Shown: positions 1 through 8,398, counted from the first letter of the stretch. The stretch: 21,709 nucleotides of DNA from Lachnospiraceae bacterium (GCA_900770785.1 CAAGLJ010000146.1:1-21709), one strand, 5' to 3'. Translations and numbers: made by a program. Notes: generated by a model from the letters alone, not told the origin.

Positions 1-1835
1 ATCATTCTCTCGTCCGGAAGCTCCTCAAGCGGCAAAGCTTTTGGCAGATAAATATTTCCCAGTTCATACAGTCGAACATTTTTATTTCTGCGATTATAGT
101 TGGTAGCCAAAGAAGTAAGGATTCCATTCAGAGAAATGGTTCTCATAATGGAGAAGTCCTCTCCCAAAGGATTTGCGATAACGATGGCATTCCTTAAGTC
201 ATCATCCTCTGCCAAAGTCAGCTTGTCAAAAACTCTGGGGCTTTCAAAGGAGTAGCACATTCCCTGGGAAAAGCCGCAAAACTCTGCAATATCTCTTGCC
301 TTCTCCTCCAAACGGAGCTTAAAGGGCAGCTTACCGGTGGTTGCCTCACCGCTGGGTAAGGTCATGGGAATCTTGTCATAGCCGTAAAATCTTGCCACTT
401 CCTCTGCAATATCTGCAATTTGCTCCAAATCCTGACGGAAAGAAGGAATGATTATTTCATTTTTCTCTTCATCATATTCTAACTCCAAACGGTCAAAAAT
501 ATCCAGCATAGTTTCCCGGTCGATATCCGTTCCCAGCAGACCATTGATTCTGTCCTTGTCAAACTTGATTCTCGTCAATTCCTTCAGCGGTTCACAAACA
601 TCTACAATACCCTTTACTACCTCACCGCAGCCCAGCTGTTGAATCAGCTGACAGGCTCTGTTAATAGCTGCTTCAGCATTTCTGGGATCAAGACCTTTTT
701 CAAATTTACCAGAAGCATCCGTTCTAAGCCCCAGCCTTTTAGCCGATTTACGAATATTTGCCCCATTAAAGGTAGCAGCCTCAAAAAGAACGGTTTTTAC
801 TTCATCCGTAATTTTGGAATTTTCTCCACCCATAATACCGGCAATGCCGATTTCCTTTTCTCCGTCACAAATCATCAGCATTTCTGAGTCCAGCTTACGA
901 ATCTGCCCATCCAGAGTCTGAAATTCTTCTCCATCCTTCGCCCGTTTTACAACAATCTTTTTCCCCGCAATGGTATCCAAATCGAAAGCGTGCATGGGCT
1001 GACCATATTCTTCCATAACATAGTTGGTAATGTCCACCAGATTGTTAATGGGACGAATTCCGCTGGCTGCAAGGCGTCTTTGCATCCATTTAGGAGAAGG
1101 GCCTATTTTAATATTCGTACACACCCTTGCACAGTAACGGCTGCACAGGTCGGTATCCACCACTTCTACGGAAATATAGTCTTCCACTCTCTCGTCATTT
1201 TCCTTTACCTCTACTACCGGGGCCTTGAAAGGTTTATGGAAGGTGGCTGCCGCTTCTCTGGCAATGCCCAGTACACTGTAGCAGTCCACACGATTAGAGG
1301 TCACTTCATATTCAAATACGGTATCTCTAAGCCCCAGAACTTCAATGGCATCACTGCCTACTTCCACATCCTCTTCAAAAATATAGATTCCTTCTTCGGG
1401 GGCTTCCGGGTAGTAGTCTCTGGTAGAGCCCAGCTCCTCAATAGAACACATCATCCCAAAGGAATCCACTCCCCTAAGCTTACCATTTTTAATGGTAATT
1501 CCCTTTTCCGGTAAGGGGCTGCCGTCATGGCCGCCTGCTACTTTTCCTCCGTCTACAACCACAGGGACTTTATCCCCTGCCTTTACATTGGAAGCACCCG
1601 TAACAATCTGAAGTTTTTCCTTTCCCAAATCCACCTGACAGATGATGAGTTTATCTGCATCGGGATGCTTTTCAATGGATAAAATCTGTCCTACAATAAT
1701 CTTATCCAAATTTTTATCCAGCCGTTCAAAAGTTTCTACCTTGGTGCCGGAAAGGGTCATGGCATCCGTATATTCCTGGTCACCCACTTCCAAATCCGGT
1801 ACATATGCTTTAATCCATGAAAGTGCAGTATTCAT
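1..1835 (-). CDS. pheT: Phenylalanyl-tRNA synthetase beta subunit (5' part, truncated by window edge)
   Basis: Catalyses, with PheS as an (alpha-beta)2 tetramer in the cytoplasm, the charging of tRNA-Phe. The first 611 codons are present, and the C-terminal part (family length about 800) lies beyond position 1. Seen in the translation: an EMAP/OB-fold tRNA-binding domain from about residue 40 to 155 (EKHPDADKL at 55-63), then the B3/B4 editing region opening with TSNRVDCYSVLGIARE near 179-194, and a B5-like region around residues 400-480. The start at 1835 is an ATG preceded by AAGGAGG with six bases between. It follows pheS in the same direction after a 274-base gap that holds a repeat element, which is unusual because pheS and pheT are normally nearly contiguous. 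Expression is expected to be controlled by the tRNA-Phe T-box ahead of pheS. Confidence 0.97.
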   Translation of the reverse strand, partial: MNTALSWIKAYVPDLEVGDQEYTDAMTLSGTKVETFERLDKNLDKIIVGQILSIEKHPDADKLIICQVDLGKEKLQIVTGASNVKAGDKVPVVVDGGKVAGGHDGSPLPEKGITIKNGKLRGVDSFGMMCSIEELGSTRDYYPEAPEEGIYIFEEDVEVGSDAIEVLGLRDTVFEYEVTSNRVDCYSVLGIAREAAATFHKPFKAPVVEVKENDERVEDYISVEVVDTDLCSRYCARVCTNIKIGPSPKWMQRRLAASGIRPINNLVDITNYVMEEYGQPMHAFDLDTIAGKKIVVKRAKDGEEFQTLDGQIRKLDSEMLMICDGEKEIGIAGIMGGENSKITDEVKTVLFEAATFNGANIRKSAKRLGLRTDASGKFEKGLDPRNAEAAINRACQLIQQLGCGEVVKGIVDVCEPLKELTRIKFDKDRINGLLGTDIDRETMLDIFDRLELEYDEEKNEIIIPSFRQDLEQIADIAEEVARFYGYDKIPMTLPSGEATTGKLPFKLRLEEKARDIAEFCGFSQGMCYSFESPRVFDKLTLAEDDDLRNAIVIANPLGEDFSIMRTISLNGILTSLATNYNRRNKNVRLYELGNIYLPKALPLEELPDERM

Positions 1836-1915
1836 GTTAATCCTCCTTATTTTTCATAGAAAAATGTGATATCCATATCCTCCTATGTCGTTTGCCTTAT
1901 TACTCTGCTTTCTTT

Positions 1916-2102
1916 GGCAGAACAGGCTCGAAAAACCTTCGGTTTTCCTCCGCAAAACTGCTCTTGCCCTCTTTGGCAGAACAGGCTCGAAAAACCTTCG
2001 GTTTTCCTCGCTTGGCTGTAGCCAGCCAATAGAAACATGCCAGTTCAGCCCTCCATAAGCCAGCTTATTCGGTCTGATCTGGCATATTTCTGCTGTTCTG
2101 CC
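1916..2102. repeat. MITE/REP-like element bounded by 10-bp inverted repeats, with an internal tandem duplication
   Basis: The pheS-pheT gap holds a compact, highly structured element. The left end GGCAGAACAG (1916-1925, repeated at 1975-1984) is the exact inverse of CTGTTCTGCC at 2093-2102. Inside, a 40-bp unit occurs twice without mismatch (1911-1950 and 1970-2009, period 59). Each unit carries a small AAAACC/GGTTTT hairpin. Two further hairpins follow: TTGGCTG/CAGCCAA (2012-2029) and a longer imperfect stem beginning ATGCCAG and ending CTGGCAT (2037-2085) with a nested ATAAGC/GCTTAT. There is no coding capacity. The right end lies 7 bp from the pheS stop. No target-site duplication is obvious. 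It could also be a local intercistronic repeat with an mRNA processing role. Confidence 0.6.
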
Positions 2103-2109
2103 TTACACA

Positions 2110-3129
2110 TCAAAACTGTCTGAGGAAGCGAATATCATTTTCATACAACAGACGCATATCGTCAATTTCATATTTCAGTAAGGCAATACGCTCCAGGCCG
2201 ATACCAAAAGCAAAGCCGGTATATTTATCCGGATCAATATTGCTCATCCTGAGTACATTGGGGTGTACCATTCCGCAGCCCAGAATTTCAATCCAACCGC
2301 TTCCTTTGCAGAAACGACAGCCCTCACCTCCACATTTGAAGCAGCTCACGTCCATTTCAGCACTGGGCTCCGTAAAGTTAAAATGGTGAGGTCTGAATTT
2401 TACCTTTGTTTCTTCTCCAAACAATTCTTTTGCAAATTCAGCTAAAGTTCCCTTTAAATCGGCGAAGGTAATTTTTTTATCAATAACCAGTCCCTCAATC
2501 TGATGAAAGGAAGGAGAATGGGTTGCATCCACCTCGTCAGAACGGAATACTCTTCCGGGAGCAATCATGCGAATAGGCAACTTTCCCTGCTCCATAACAT
2601 GAATCTGGGTTCCCGAGGTCTGGGTTCTTAAAAGAATATCCCCATTAATATAGAAGGTATCCTGTTCGTCCTTGGCAGGATGATCCGCGGGAATATTCAG
2701 AGCTTCAAAGTTATAGTAATCCGTCTCAATTTCCGGGCCTTCTACTACCTCATAGCCCATACCAATGAAAATCCGTTCTACCTCTTCCATCGCTATGGTA
2801 TTGGGATGACGGTGGCCTACCCTGTTCTTTTTGGCCGGAAGAGTAACATCAATTACTTCGGCCTTCAGCTGAGCCTCTCTCTTTAAGGCCTCCATTTTGG
2901 CCATGGCAGCTTCCAATACCGTTTCAATTTCTGCCCGGGTTTCGTTTACCAGCTGGCCTACCTTTGGTCTGTCTTCAGGAGCAACATCCTTCATGCTTTT
3001 CAGCACTGCCGTTAATGCCCCCTTTTTCCCTAATATGTTTACCCTTACATCGTTTAATCTTTCCAGGGCATCGGAGTTTTTAATCTGCTCCAGAGCCTCT
3101 GCTCTAATCTGTTCCAGCCTTTCTTTCAT
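2110..3129 (-). CDS. pheS: Phenylalanyl-tRNA synthetase alpha subunit
   Basis: Catalytic subunit of class II phenylalanyl-tRNA synthetase. The N-terminal coiled coil (about residues 1-90) is followed by the class II core. Motif 2 includes FHQIEGLVID (208-217) and motif 3 GFAFGIGLERIA (305-316). A four-cysteine knuckle (C263, C266, C271, C274) resembles that of Bacillus PheS. An upstream in-frame ATG at 3141 is possible, but its own codons contain the Shine-Dalgarno GGAGGAA for the ATG at 3129. Starting at 3129 puts the conserved LGKKG at residue 33, as in Bacillus subtilis PheS, and gives 339 residues. It is first in the pheST operon, downstream of a T-box leader and a strong promoter. Confidence 0.97.
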   Translation of the reverse strand: MKERLEQIRAEALEQIKNSDALERLNDVRVNILGKKGALTAVLKSMKDVAPEDRPKVGQLVNETRAEIETVLEAAMAKMEALKREAQLKAEVIDVTLPAKKNRVGHRHPNTIAMEEVERIFIGMGYEVVEGPEIETDYYNFEALNIPADHPAKDEQDTFYINGDILLRTQTSGTQIHVMEQGKLPIRMIAPGRVFRSDEVDATHSPSFHQIEGLVIDKKITFADLKGTLAEFAKELFGEETKVKFRPHHFNFTEPSAEMDVSCFKCGGEGCRFCKGSGWIEILGCGMVHPNVLRMSNIDPDKYTGFAFGIGLERIALLKYEIDDMRLLYENDIRFLRQF

Positions 3130-3183
3130 TTCTTCCTCCATAATAACCGTAATGCTCTTATTTCCAGTCTACCGGGCTTTTCG

Positions 3184-3446
3184 CACACCAAAATCCCCAG
3201 TGCCATAAGACACTGGGGACGAAAATTTCCGCGGTACCACCCACATTTCCGATTAATTCATCGGACACTCCAAAGACTTAACGTGTCTTCTCCGGCTTCC
3301 CCTAATAATCTATGATATTCAGGCAAGCAGCTAGGGTGGGAAATTCGTCATATATCTGAACTTAAGGCAGCTTTCAGCCGTTGACCACCTCTCTCTGAAA
3401 GAAGATATATTTCTACTTAGCACCTTCATGGCTTTTCTCTTTTTCT
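3184..3446 (-). ncRNA. T-box riboswitch leader, tRNA-Phe specific
   Basis: The untranslated leader of pheS has the parts of a T-box, which reads the charging state of a tRNA. The canonical T-box sequence GGGTGGTACCGCGG lies on the minus strand at about 3229-3242. Its UGGU bulge is complementary to an ACCA tRNA end, as expected for tRNA-Phe. A Stem I-like helix pairs ATATATCT (near 3410) with AGATATAT (near 3355). An AGTA motif lies on its 5' side. A UUC triplet (3342-3340) lies on the 3' side of the internal loop and fits a phenylalanine specifier. The terminator stem follows directly. Family identity is very secure; the exact specifier register is inferred from the loop layout. Confidence 0.93.
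3190..3219 (-). terminator. Intrinsic terminator of the pheS T-box
   Basis: On the minus strand a 9-bp stem, TCCCCAGTG (3219-3211) with CACTGGGGA (3202-3194), closes an 8-base loop and runs into TTTT. Its 5' arm lies just downstream of the T-box sequence, so the antiterminator and terminator can compete in the usual way. Confidence 0.88.
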
Positions 3447-3451
3447 TTACC

Positions 3452-3480
3452 ATAATAGTGAATATTTAAAGCCATGTCAA
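3452..3480 (-). promoter_or_regulatory. Sigma-A promoter of pheST
   Basis: Minus-strand TTGACA (3480-3475), a 17-base spacer and TATTAT (3457-3452). The predicted start of transcription is near 3445, just before the T-box Stem I. The -35 lies 14 bases downstream of the mcp stop codon. I see no terminator between them, so some read-through from the upstream operon into the T-box is possible. Confidence 0.85.
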
Positions 3481-3493
3481 GCCTAATTTCTAT

Positions 3494-5464
3494 CTAATTA
3501 ATTTTAAACCGCTTCACTTCTGAAATCAGCTTCTCGGACATTCGCGAAAGCCGTTCAATAGAATTTTTATTCTCTCTGTTGGCACTCAGCTGCTGATCCG
3601 ATGCTTCCTCCACAACGTGAGTCTCATTCAGAATCTCTCTGCTTAAGGTATTAATATGGTCTACTGCATCCACAAGCCCTTCATTTTCTTTGCCAATACT
3701 TTGTACATCCCCTACTATCGTTTCCAGCTGCTCCAAAAGCTGTTCAATCAATCCCTGGATTTTTCTGAAGGATGTATCTGCATCCGATACCACTACTGTT
3801 CCATGAGTAACCTCTTTGGTTCCCTCTTCCATGGAGGCTACGGCTTTTTCGGTACTCTGCTGCATTTCCGTTACCAGCTGGGCAATCTTTTTCGTTGCTT
3901 CGCCTGACTCTTCAGCCAGTTTTCCTACTTCCTGCGCCACAACGGCAAAACCTCTTCCTTGCTCACCAGCCCTGGCTGCTTCAATGGAGGCATTGAGGGC
4001 AAGTAAATTGGTCTGACTGGAAATATTGGCTATGGTATCCACAATTTCTCCAATCTCTTTAGAATGTGTCCCTACTTCTTCAATCCCCTGTGCGGCCCGG
4101 GAAACAACCTCTTTAATCTGCTCCATCTGCTGCTTGACAGAGGCAATTACTTCATTACCATTTTTTGCTGCTTTTACCGTTTCTTCCGCAGAAGCGGAAA
4201 TTTCCTCAATGCTCATATTGACATGACTGATGGCAGCTGAAATTTCATTGGCTGAGCCTGCCATTTTGTCCACGAAGCCCACCTGTTCTCTGATTTCGCA
4301 GGTAACATTTTTAATTGCCTCGGAGGCTTCATCGGCCTTAGTCATGGTAACCTGCACCTGCTGGTCGATTTCCTCAGAAAAGGAATCGATTTGATTGGCA
4401 GAGCCAAGAATATGGGATAATAATTGCCGCAGATTCTGACCCATTGCTGCAAAAGCATCTGCAAGCCTTCCTATTTCGGTACCATCCTTTATTTCAATTT
4501 GTACAGTACAATCTCCCTCTGCCATGCAGCAGGCTGCATCCTGCAGCTTACGGATAGGCCCGGTAATTTTAGACGTAGCAAACCAGACGATACCTGTAGC
4601 AGCGAGCAATAAGGCCATTGCCGTAACCAGATTGGTTCTTAAATAGCTTCCCAAAGGAGCCATAAATTCATTGATATTTGCCACCACCGTAACAATCCAA
4701 TCCGTTGACTCCATGGGAGAATGGGCCACATAAGCCGATTGACCATTTTCCTCAATCTTTGCTATTCCCAGGCTATCCGACAGTATCTCGGCTTCTGTGC
4801 CGTACAGGCTGTGGGCACTGTCCTGAAAGGGATTACTCTCTAAAATCTTACTGGTATCTTTGTCGGCAATGACCGTTCCGTCTGCCTGATAAAGAGTTGC
4901 ATAACCGGTTTCTCCCACCGTCATTGCTCCAACCAGTGACACCAGCTCCTCTACCTTAACATTAGCGCCCAAAATAGCCTTCATCTGACCATTCACTTTT
5001 ACCGGAATTGCCAGAACAACGACCAGCTTTCCATCCGCCTTACCAATCAGCGGATTGGAAACTACCGGCTCCTGTGTAGAGAGCACAACGGGAAAATAAT
5101 CCCGCTCGCTAATGCTTCCGGAGGTTCCCAGGGGTGAATACCAATCCCCCTTTAAATCAGAAACCCAAAAGCTGCTGTAAGCCTCCAGCTTGTTTAACTG
5201 GTTTCCCAAATAGGCATTAATTGCGTCCTGATCCCCACCTGTCAAAATAGGCGTGTCTGCCATAGTAGCAACCTCAGCTATCCTGACTTCCAGCCATGCA
5301 TCCAGCCGGGTCTGCAAAACGATAGCATTATTCGTCAATTCCTCTTCAACACTCTTTATAATGGAAGACTTTGAATAGCGGTAGCTGGTCCAGGATAAGC
5401 AGCCAACCAATATTACAATAATAGCAAACGTTAAAGAAAGAAAGATTCCCTTTATACTTTTCAC
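3494..5464 (-). CDS. Methyl-accepting chemotaxis protein, dCache-type sensor
   Basis: Membrane chemoreceptor that relays ligand binding to CheA/CheW. Residues are numbered from the GTG at 5479: TM1 about 12-30; an extracellular double-Cache-like domain about 35-275 (RDYFP near 126-130 is typical of Cache domains); TM2 about 283-301; HAMP about 300-352; then a long cytoplasmic coiled coil. The conserved signalling tip SIEAARAGEQGRGFAVVAQEV spans 498-518. Length (661) is normal. The better start is the GTG at 5464, which lies 8 bases after GGAGGAG; the GTG at 5479 would place that Shine-Dalgarno inside the gene. It is last in the atoE/CoA-transferase operon, 58 bases after the beta subunit and with no promoter visible between. 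That suggests its ligand may be the carboxylate handled by those genes, but this is an inference. Confidence 0.95.
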   Translation of the reverse strand: MKSIKGIFLSLTFAIIVILVGCLSWTSYRYSKSSIIKSVEEELTNNAIVLQTRLDAWLEVRIAEVATMADTPILTGGDQDAINAYLGNQLNKLEAYSSFWVSDLKGDWYSPLGTSGSISERDYFPVVLSTQEPVVSNPLIGKADGKLVVVLAIPVKVNGQMKAILGANVKVEELVSLVGAMTVGETGYATLYQADGTVIADKDTSKILESNPFQDSAHSLYGTEAEILSDSLGIAKIEENGQSAYVAHSPMESTDWIVTVVANINEFMAPLGSYLRTNLVTAMALLLAATGIVWFATSKITGPIRKLQDAACCMAEGDCTVQIEIKDGTEIGRLADAFAAMGQNLRQLLSHILGSANQIDSFSEEIDQQVQVTMTKADEASEAIKNVTCEIREQVGFVDKMAGSANEISAAISHVNMSIEEISASAEETVKAAKNGNEVIASVKQQMEQIKEVVSRAAQGIEEVGTHSKEIGEIVDTIANISSQTNLLALNASIEAARAGEQGRGFAVVAQEVGKLAEESGEATKKIAQLVTEMQQSTEKAVASMEEGTKEVTHGTVVVSDADTSFRKIQGLIEQLLEQLETIVGDVQSIGKENEGLVDAVDHINTLSREILNETHVVEEASDQQLSANRENKNSIERLSRMSEKLISEVKRFKIN

Positions 5465-5522
5465 CGTTGTCTCCTCCACCTTTCTTCATTTGTATCTTAT
5501 GGCCTGCTGTCTGAGCAGAGCT

Positions 5523-6179
5523 TTATTCCTCTTCCATAGCCTTTAAATCAGGACTGAAAATCAGCTTGCAGCCTGTAGCCGCCTGAATATCCTCTCTGGT
5601 ATAGTCAGGATGAAGCTCAGTCACCACGATTCCCTCCGGAGTAACCTCCATAACGCCCATTTCAGTTACAATCATGTTCACACATTTCTGAGCAGTTAAA
5701 GGAAGGGTACATTCCTCCAGAATTTTAGGCTGTCCCTTCTGGGTATGGAGCATGGCAATAATTACCTTCTTCGCACCAACCACCAAATCCATGGCACCGC
5801 CCATTCCTGCCACCTTCGCTCCGGGAACAATCCAGTTTGCCAGGTCACCGTTTTGGGCCACCTGCATCGCTCCCAGGACGGTAATATCCAGATGTCCGCC
5901 TCTTACCAGACCAAAGCTGGTTGCAGAATCAAAATAGTGAACCCGGTCAATAGCCGTCACGTATACACCGCCGGCATTCACGATATCCACATCTTCCTCT
6001 CCTTCTGCCGCCACTTCTCCAAGGCCGGCAAAGCCGTTTTCGGAATGGAGGATTACATCTACATCCTTTGGGATATAATTGGCTACCATAGTAGGAAGAC
6101 CAATTCCCAGATTACCAAAATCGCCATCTTTAAATTCCTTTGCAATTCTTTTTGCAATTCTCTCCTTTAAATCTGCCAT
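5523..6179 (-). CDS. atoA: Family I CoA-transferase, beta subunit (AtoA/CtfB-like)
   Basis: Catalytic subunit of a two-subunit 3-oxoacid/short-chain acyl CoA-transferase, which moves CoA between acetyl-CoA (or another acyl-CoA) and acids such as acetoacetate or butyrate in the cytoplasm. The family I active-site motif SENG is present, with glutamate E47 the expected covalent intermediate. Glycine-rich segments follow (GGHLDITVLG near 94-103 and AGMGGAMDLV near 123-132). Its 218 residues match AtoA/CtfB length. The ATG at 6179 has AAGGAG seven bases upstream and overlaps the end of the alpha subunit by 13 bases, indicating translational coupling. Exact substrate (acetoacetate, butyrate, propionate) cannot be read from sequence. 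Confidence 0.95.
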   Translation of the reverse strand: MADLKERIAKRIAKEFKDGDFGNLGIGLPTMVANYIPKDVDVILHSENGFAGLGEVAAEGEEDVDIVNAGGVYVTAIDRVHYFDSATSFGLVRGGHLDITVLGAMQVAQNGDLANWIVPGAKVAGMGGAMDLVVGAKKVIIAMLHTQKGQPKILEECTLPLTAQKCVNMIVTEMGVMEVTPEGIVVTELHPDYTREDIQAATGCKLIFSPDLKAMEEE

Positions 6180-6880
6180 TTCGCTTCTCCTTCCACTATA
6201 GTATCGATTACAACTCCCGGAATATCATAATGATCCGAATCCAGCTCACCCACTTCAACCACTCTCTCGCTTGCCAGAACAACCCTGTCTGCTGCACCAG
6301 CCATTACATAGTTAAAGTTTTTCGTTGCCTTTTCACATTTAAAATTGCCAAATTTATCACATACAGATGCTCTGATAAAAGCATAATCAGCTCTAAGCGG
6401 CATTTCCAGCAGATATTCCCTGCCTTCCAGTTCAATCACTTTTTTCTCTCTGCCAAGTTCATCCTGGGCATGCTGCATGGGGGTTCCCACACCGGTAGGT
6501 GTCAGTACTCCTCCCAAACCGTAGTTGGCCGCACGAATCTTCTCTGCCAGGGTTCCCTGGGGTACCAGCGTACATTTTAAGGTGCCTGCATTCATGCCTT
6601 CCGCAATAATTGGATTCATACCTACATGGCTGGCAATAATATGATCAACCATACCTGCTTCCAACAGCTTGGCAATTCCTCTTGCTGTTTTGGCCCCGTA
6701 GGTTCCTTCCGGAAGCCCGCCATCATTGCCGATTACGGTAAGATGCTTTACTCCTTTTCTTACCAGTGCATCCATCAAAATTTCCGGTGAGCCTGTCCCA
6801 AGGAATCCGCCTACCATGATCGTCATGCCGTCTTTTACACCAGCTACTGCCTCATCGGCAGTTAAAAATTTATTAACCAT
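6167..6880 (-). CDS. atoD: Family I CoA-transferase, alpha subunit (AtoD/CtfA-like)
   Basis: CoA-binding partner of the beta subunit. The N-terminal VGGFLGTGSPEILMDAL segment is the glycine-rich CoA-transferase signature, and GTYGAKTARG plus the central GGVLTPTGVGTP are typical of AtoD/CtfA. The ATG at 6880 is preferred over an upstream in-frame ATG at 6916 because GGAAAGGTG lies just before it, and because the first ATG is buried in an inverted repeat. From 6880 the protein has 237 residues, slightly longer than the usual 217-220. It sits between atoE (about 150 bases upstream, with two hairpins in the gap) and atoA (13-base overlap). Confidence 0.95.
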   Translation of the reverse strand: MVNKFLTADEAVAGVKDGMTIMVGGFLGTGSPEILMDALVRKGVKHLTVIGNDGGLPEGTYGAKTARGIAKLLEAGMVDHIIASHVGMNPIIAEGMNAGTLKCTLVPQGTLAEKIRAANYGLGGVLTPTGVGTPMQHAQDELGREKKVIELEGREYLLEMPLRADYAFIRASVCDKFGNFKCEKATKNFNYVMAGAADRVVLASERVVEVGELDSDHYDIPGVVIDTIVEGEAKWQI

Positions 6881-6911
6881 TTTTTCACCTTTCCTTCGTT
6901 CGTAAAATTCT

Positions 6912-6995
6912 GTCATACATGACTACGGCCATGTATGACCCTTATTCATCGGAATACCCGCTCCATCTTCCCCCATAATGGAAACGGGATATTCC
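6912..6995 (-). repeat. Two hairpins in the atoE-atoD gap
   Basis: A perfect 10-bp inverted repeat (GTCATACATG 6912-6921 / CATGTATGAC 6930-6939, 8-base loop) lies about 30 bases ahead of the atoD start. A second stem (GGAATACCCG 6951-6960 / CGGGATATTCC 6985-6995, one bulged base) lies ahead of it. Neither is followed by a convincing U-run in the minus direction, so they look more like mRNA processing or stability elements than terminators. Confidence 0.6.
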
Positions 6996-7030
6996 TGCCT
7001 TACTTTTCCTGTTACCAGTCTAAATCGTTT

Positions 7031-8398
7031 TTAGAAAGGCAGAAGGAAGCCAAACCCTGCAAGCAGGAAGCAGCCACACACTACAATTCCGCTGAACAGT
7101 AATGCAATTACACAGTAGCCCATAATATCACGTGCAGACAGACCGGCAATACCCAAAGCAGGCAATGCCCAGAAGGGCTGAATCATATTGGTCCACGCAT
7201 CACCCCAGGCAATCGCCATACCGGTTAAGGAAGGATCAACTCCCAACTCCAGGCCGGCAGGCATCATAATCGGTCCCTGCACTGCCCACTGTCCGCCGCC
7301 GGAGGGCACGAAGAAGTTTACGATACCAGCTGACAGGAAGCTGAACAGCGGGAAGGTAATACGAGTGGAAATAGATACGAAGAAGGTACTGATTACACTT
7401 GCCAAACTGACTCCGTTGGGCGCAAAGGTCATCAGTGCCATAATCCCTGCATAGAAGGGGAACTGCAAAATAATTCCCGCCGTTCCTTTGGTCGCATCTG
7501 CAATCGCATGAACGTAGTTAATAGGTGTCTTATGTGCCAACAGTCCCAATACCAGGAAAATAGTATTTACGATATCCAGGGTTAAATTGAAGCCATTGTT
7601 CATAAAATAATTCACCAGGAAAATCAATCCGGCAGCCACAATAATCAAAGAACAGACAGGGCTGTGCTCCAGCTTCTCCGCAGGAGTAACAGGCGCCTTC
7701 TTATCTTCTTCTGTTTCCTTTAACAATTCAGGATCTACCACAAAGGTTTCTTCCTTGCTGGGATGCATCTTCGCATTGATGAAGGGCAAGCCTACCAGAA
7801 TGATCACACAGGCCAGAATATTGTAGGGCGAAAAGATGGTCATAGAGGTAGGAATCGCTTCTGCTAAAGCTCCTCCTGTTGCCTTTAAAAGTGCTTCCTC
7901 ACCGGGAGTTGCCAGTGCCAGAGGAATAGAGCCTGAAATACCCGCATGCCATACCACGAAGCCGGTATAGGCAGAAGCAATCAGCAATCGATAGTCTATT
8001 CCTTTTACCTTTTTGGCAATTTCCTTCGCCAGAATTGCACCGATAACCAGACCAAAGCCCCAGTTTAACCAGCAGCAGACAACCGATACTATGGTTACTA
8101 CTACGATTCCCTGAGTAGGGGTTTTTGCAATACCTGCAATCTTATCAATAATTCCTTTTACGACTTTCGCATTCGCCAATGCACTTCCCAGCACCAGCAC
8201 CAGGGCCATCTGCATGGAAAAGGCCAACAGATTCCAGATACCTTTTCCCCATCCTGCTACCGTTGCCACAAAGCCTGCTCCAGTTACTGCCAGTGAGCCT
8301 GCAAATACAAGCACGGTTAAGATTACGCAGAATAAGAACGGATCCGGAAGAAATCTGTTGACCAGATGTACACAGCCATTTGATAGTTTTCTCAACAT
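7031..8398 (-). CDS. atoE: Short-chain fatty acid transporter, AtoE family
   Basis: Inner-membrane permease of the AtoE (short-chain fatty acid transporter) family, about 455 residues with roughly a dozen hydrophobic segments. Family-typical stretches include the N-terminal FLPDPFLFCVILT, the central FVVWHAGISGSIPLALATPG, and the C-terminal FFVPSGGGQWAVQGPIMMPA followed by AWGDAWTNMIQPFWALPAL. A hydrophilic loop of about 40 residues (KEETFVVDPELLKETEEDKK) divides the protein. The ATG at 8398 is preferred over one 21 bases upstream, because AAAGGAG lies between them and would be its Shine-Dalgarno. It is first in an operon with a CoA-transferase and a chemoreceptor; import followed by CoA activation is the expected pathway. 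Confidence 0.94.
   Translation of the reverse strand: MLRKLSNGCVHLVNRFLPDPFLFCVILTVLVFAGSLAVTGAGFVATVAGWGKGIWNLLAFSMQMALVLVLGSALANAKVVKGIIDKIAGIAKTPTQGIVVVTIVSVVCCWLNWGFGLVIGAILAKEIAKKVKGIDYRLLIASAYTGFVVWHAGISGSIPLALATPGEEALLKATGGALAEAIPTSMTIFSPYNILACVIILVGLPFINAKMHPSKEETFVVDPELLKETEEDKKAPVTPAEKLEHSPVCSLIIVAAGLIFLVNYFMNNGFNLTLDIVNTIFLVLGLLAHKTPINYVHAIADATKGTAGIILQFPFYAGIMALMTFAPNGVSLASVISTFFVSISTRITFPLFSFLSAGIVNFFVPSGGGQWAVQGPIMMPAGLELGVDPSLTGMAIAWGDAWTNMIQPFWALPALGIAGLSARDIMGYCVIALLFSGIVVCGCFLLAGFGFLLPF

Noticed and set aside
990..1514. 174-codon plus-strand frame within pheT
   Set aside because: It is antisense to well-conserved PheT sequence, has no ribosome-binding site and no recognisable protein family.
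1911..2009. CRISPR-like repeat pair
   Set aside because: Only two 40-bp copies with a 19-bp spacer, no cas genes, and flanking inverted repeats that fit a MITE/REP-type element better.
6140..6580. 146-codon plus-strand frame over the CoA-transferase genes
   Set aside because: It is antisense to both subunits, low-complexity aromatic/basic composition, and no translation signal.
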